DNA of 64,000 bases from Polyangiaceae bacterium (GTDB lineage Bacteria; Myxococcota_A; Polyangia; Polyangiales; Polyangiaceae): the NCBI GenBank assembly GCA_015075635.1, contig JABTUA010000002.1:2236708-2300707 (forward strand). Direction: 5' to 3'. Under the pieces are notes generated by a model. It did not search any database. It was given only the letters and a program-made list of their open reading frames with translations, and was not told the DNA's origin. A program made the translations under genes and the position numbers. Within the stretch, counting starts at the first letter, position 1, and the number at the start of each line of letters is the position of its first letter. Positions 63,033 to 64,000 of this stretch are shown piece after piece.

Positions 63033-63937
63033 GCCGCCTGCGCCGCCTGCTCGCGCAGCATGCCATCGGGGCCGAACAGACGCTCGCGCCACTCTCGCAC
63101 CAGCGCGCTCGCGTCGCGCCCATCCGGGTGAAAGCCGGGGGCGAAATAGCGGAGGTAACCGGGCAAGAGCCGGCGGAAGTGTCCCGGGGTCAGCCAGAAA
63201 TGCCCGAAGGTTCGCGCGAACGCCCCAAGATCGCGCGCCCGGCCGCGCGCCTGCCGGAGCCTCCGGTGCGCGAGCGCGATGAACCCGACGAAGAACAGCG
63301 TAGTGGTCAGCATCACGGCGGCGCGCCGCGCATACGAGCCGTCCACCTGCTCGTAGACGTCGAAGGCCACGGACTTGTGCTCGGTCTCTTCCAGCGCGTG
63401 CCACAGCCAGAGGCCGCGCACCGCCGGGTGGAACGCCTCGCGGAGATCCGCGTTGGTCAGGAGCTGCTCGGCCATCACCGCGGTGAAGTGCTCGAGGGCG
63501 CAGGTGATGGCGAGCCGCCCGGCCGGGGAGTGCGTCAGCGCGCCCCGCCGGAGCAGGAACTTCACCTGACGCTCGAGCTCCGGGAACACCTCGAGCCCCT
63601 GCGCGCGGAGCATCGCGTTGAACGCCAGGTGCGCGTTGGAGTGTTTGCCCTCCTGGGCGGCGAAGTCGGCGATGCGCTGCCGGAGCTCGGGGTCCGAGAT
63701 CTCGTCCTTGAAGCGGACCACGCTCTCGACGAAGAAACGCTCGCCCTCTGGGAAGACCAGCGAGAGCGCGGCGGGGACCAGCGACAGCATCGGGTCGCTC
63801 GCGTAGAAGCCCGCCGGGATGGACTCGGGCTCGAAGACGAAGTCGGGGCTACGGCGGGGGATGTCGCGCGGCGTCGGCCAGAGCCTGGCGCTTTCGCGAG
63901 AAAGGGTGCAGGTCGGCCCGGGCCTCGCTGTTGTCAT
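63029..63937 (-). CDS. Putative metal-dependent hydrolase (PF10118-like)
   Basis: The 302-residue protein has helix-borne metal-ligand motifs: FPEGERFFVESVVRFKDE, FAAQEGKHSNAHLAFN, CALEHFTAVMAEQLL, WHALEETEHKSVAFDVY. These His/Glu repeats match the PF10118 predicted metal-dependent hydrolase family and recall ferritin-like di-metal helical bundles. One hydrophobic helix (AAVMLTTTLFFVGFIALAHRRL) may touch the membrane. It overlaps the monooxygenase gene by 4 nt, and such pairs occur in oxidative degradation clusters. It is divergent from the partial gene at the window edge by 29 bp. Confidence 0.83.
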   Translation of the reverse strand: MTTARPGPTCTLSRESARLWPTPRDIPRRSPDFVFEPESIPAGFYASDPMLSLVPAALSLVFPEGERFFVESVVRFKDEISDPELRQRIADFAAQEGKHSNAHLAFNAMLRAQGLEVFPELERQVKFLLRRGALTHSPAGRLAITCALEHFTAVMAEQLLTNADLREAFHPAVRGLWLWHALEETEHKSVAFDVYEQVDGSYARRAAVMLTTTLFFVGFIALAHRRLRQARGRARDLGAFARTFGHFWLTPGHFRRLLPGYLRYFAPGFHPDGRDASALVREWRERLFGPDGMLREQAAQAA

Positions 63938-63966
63938 TTGGGGCCAACCCTGGGAGAGTCGCGCCC

Positions 63967-64000
63967 ATGAAGCACACCATCGTGGTTTGCGGGCACGGTC
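63967..64000 (+). CDS. Start of a divergent gene, cut by the window edge
   Basis: Only 11 codons are visible: ATG at 63967 and MKHTIVVCGHG, which is a typical dinucleotide-binding N-terminus of a short-chain dehydrogenase (VVxGxG). The neighbouring monooxygenase makes a dehydrogenase plausible, but the rest is outside the window. Confidence 0.5.
   Translation, partial: MKHTIVVCGHG

Noticed and set aside
59551..63123. Longest open frame on the minus strand (1190 codons) in another phase over the oxidoreductase and monooxygenase
   Set aside because: Both genes have complete cofactor motifs in their own phases; this frame gives Arg/Gly/Ala-rich sequence only.

Overview
The window reads as chromosomal DNA of a high-GC, gene-dense Myxococcota bacterium, most like the Polyangiales (Sorangium/Polyangium side). 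This is an inference from composition and gene content. The signs are very high third-position GC, with long open antisense shadow frames. There are several eukaryote-like Ser/Thr kinases, including kinase-AAA-TPR giants and a kinase-PilZ protein. About fourteen lipoproteins are present, many with glycine/serine/threonine linkers after the lipobox. There is also a TonB-dependent receptor with an N-terminal TonB-C domain, and a PurS-PurL fusion. Fifty-two protein genes cover nearly the whole window; the longest gap without a gene is about 215 bp. I saw no rRNA, tRNA, CRISPR array, insertion sequence or prophage.

Layout. 1-3.2 kb (minus): a CheA kinase cut by the window edge, a CheY-like regulator and a lipoprotein hydrolase, joined by short overlaps. 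3.3-8.0 kb (plus): a compact run of a coiled-coil protein, two uncharacterised proteins, a NadR-like P-loop protein, tRNA-dihydrouridine synthase and a proline-rich membrane protein. 8.0-13.3 kb: an S4 RNA-binding protein, a response regulator, an N-acyl-D-amino-acid deacylase-like amidohydrolase, a degenerate kinase fused to PilZ, and a MATE exporter. 13.4-21.8 kb: a GYF_2-GAF protein followed by two tandem giant kinase/pseudo-cyclase/ATPase/TPR proteins. 21.9-25.8 kb (minus): purL and purQ. A perfect 26-bp palindrome lies between purL and a divergent LuxR-type regulator at 26 kb.

27-33 kb: two Gly-rich lipoproteins, a YdeI-like protein, a radical SAM protein fused to an export-type Cys-containing domain, and a membrane protein. 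33.4 kb: an acyl-CoA carboxylase carboxyltransferase; its probable biotin carboxylase/BCCP partner is at 48.5 kb. 35-47 kb is a surface block: Gly-repeat lipoproteins, TonB-dependent receptor, von Willebrand A lipoprotein, sulfatase-modifying-factor-like lipoprotein, pilin-like protein, TSUP transporter, Cys-rich lipoprotein and a glycerophosphodiesterase. 46.9-48.4 kb holds two minimal LuxR-type HTH proteins and a flavin reductase. 50-58.5 kb: more lipoproteins (beta-propeller-like, MORN-like, GH94-like, PAF-acetylhydrolase-like), a membrane kinase and a crotonase. 58.6-64 kb: a single-chain NfnAB-type oxidoreductase with an added zinc-ribbon and rubrerythrin-like domain, a Baeyer-Villiger-type monooxygenase, a PF10118-like protein and the first codons of a divergent gene.

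The best candidates for something undescribed are the NfnAB-rubrerythrin single chain, the radical SAM/exported-domain fusion, the PilZ (pseudo)kinase next to the kinase-AAA-TPR pair with its GYF_2-GAF neighbour, and the 26-bp palindromic operator. Functions are assigned from motifs read by eye; no database search was possible.
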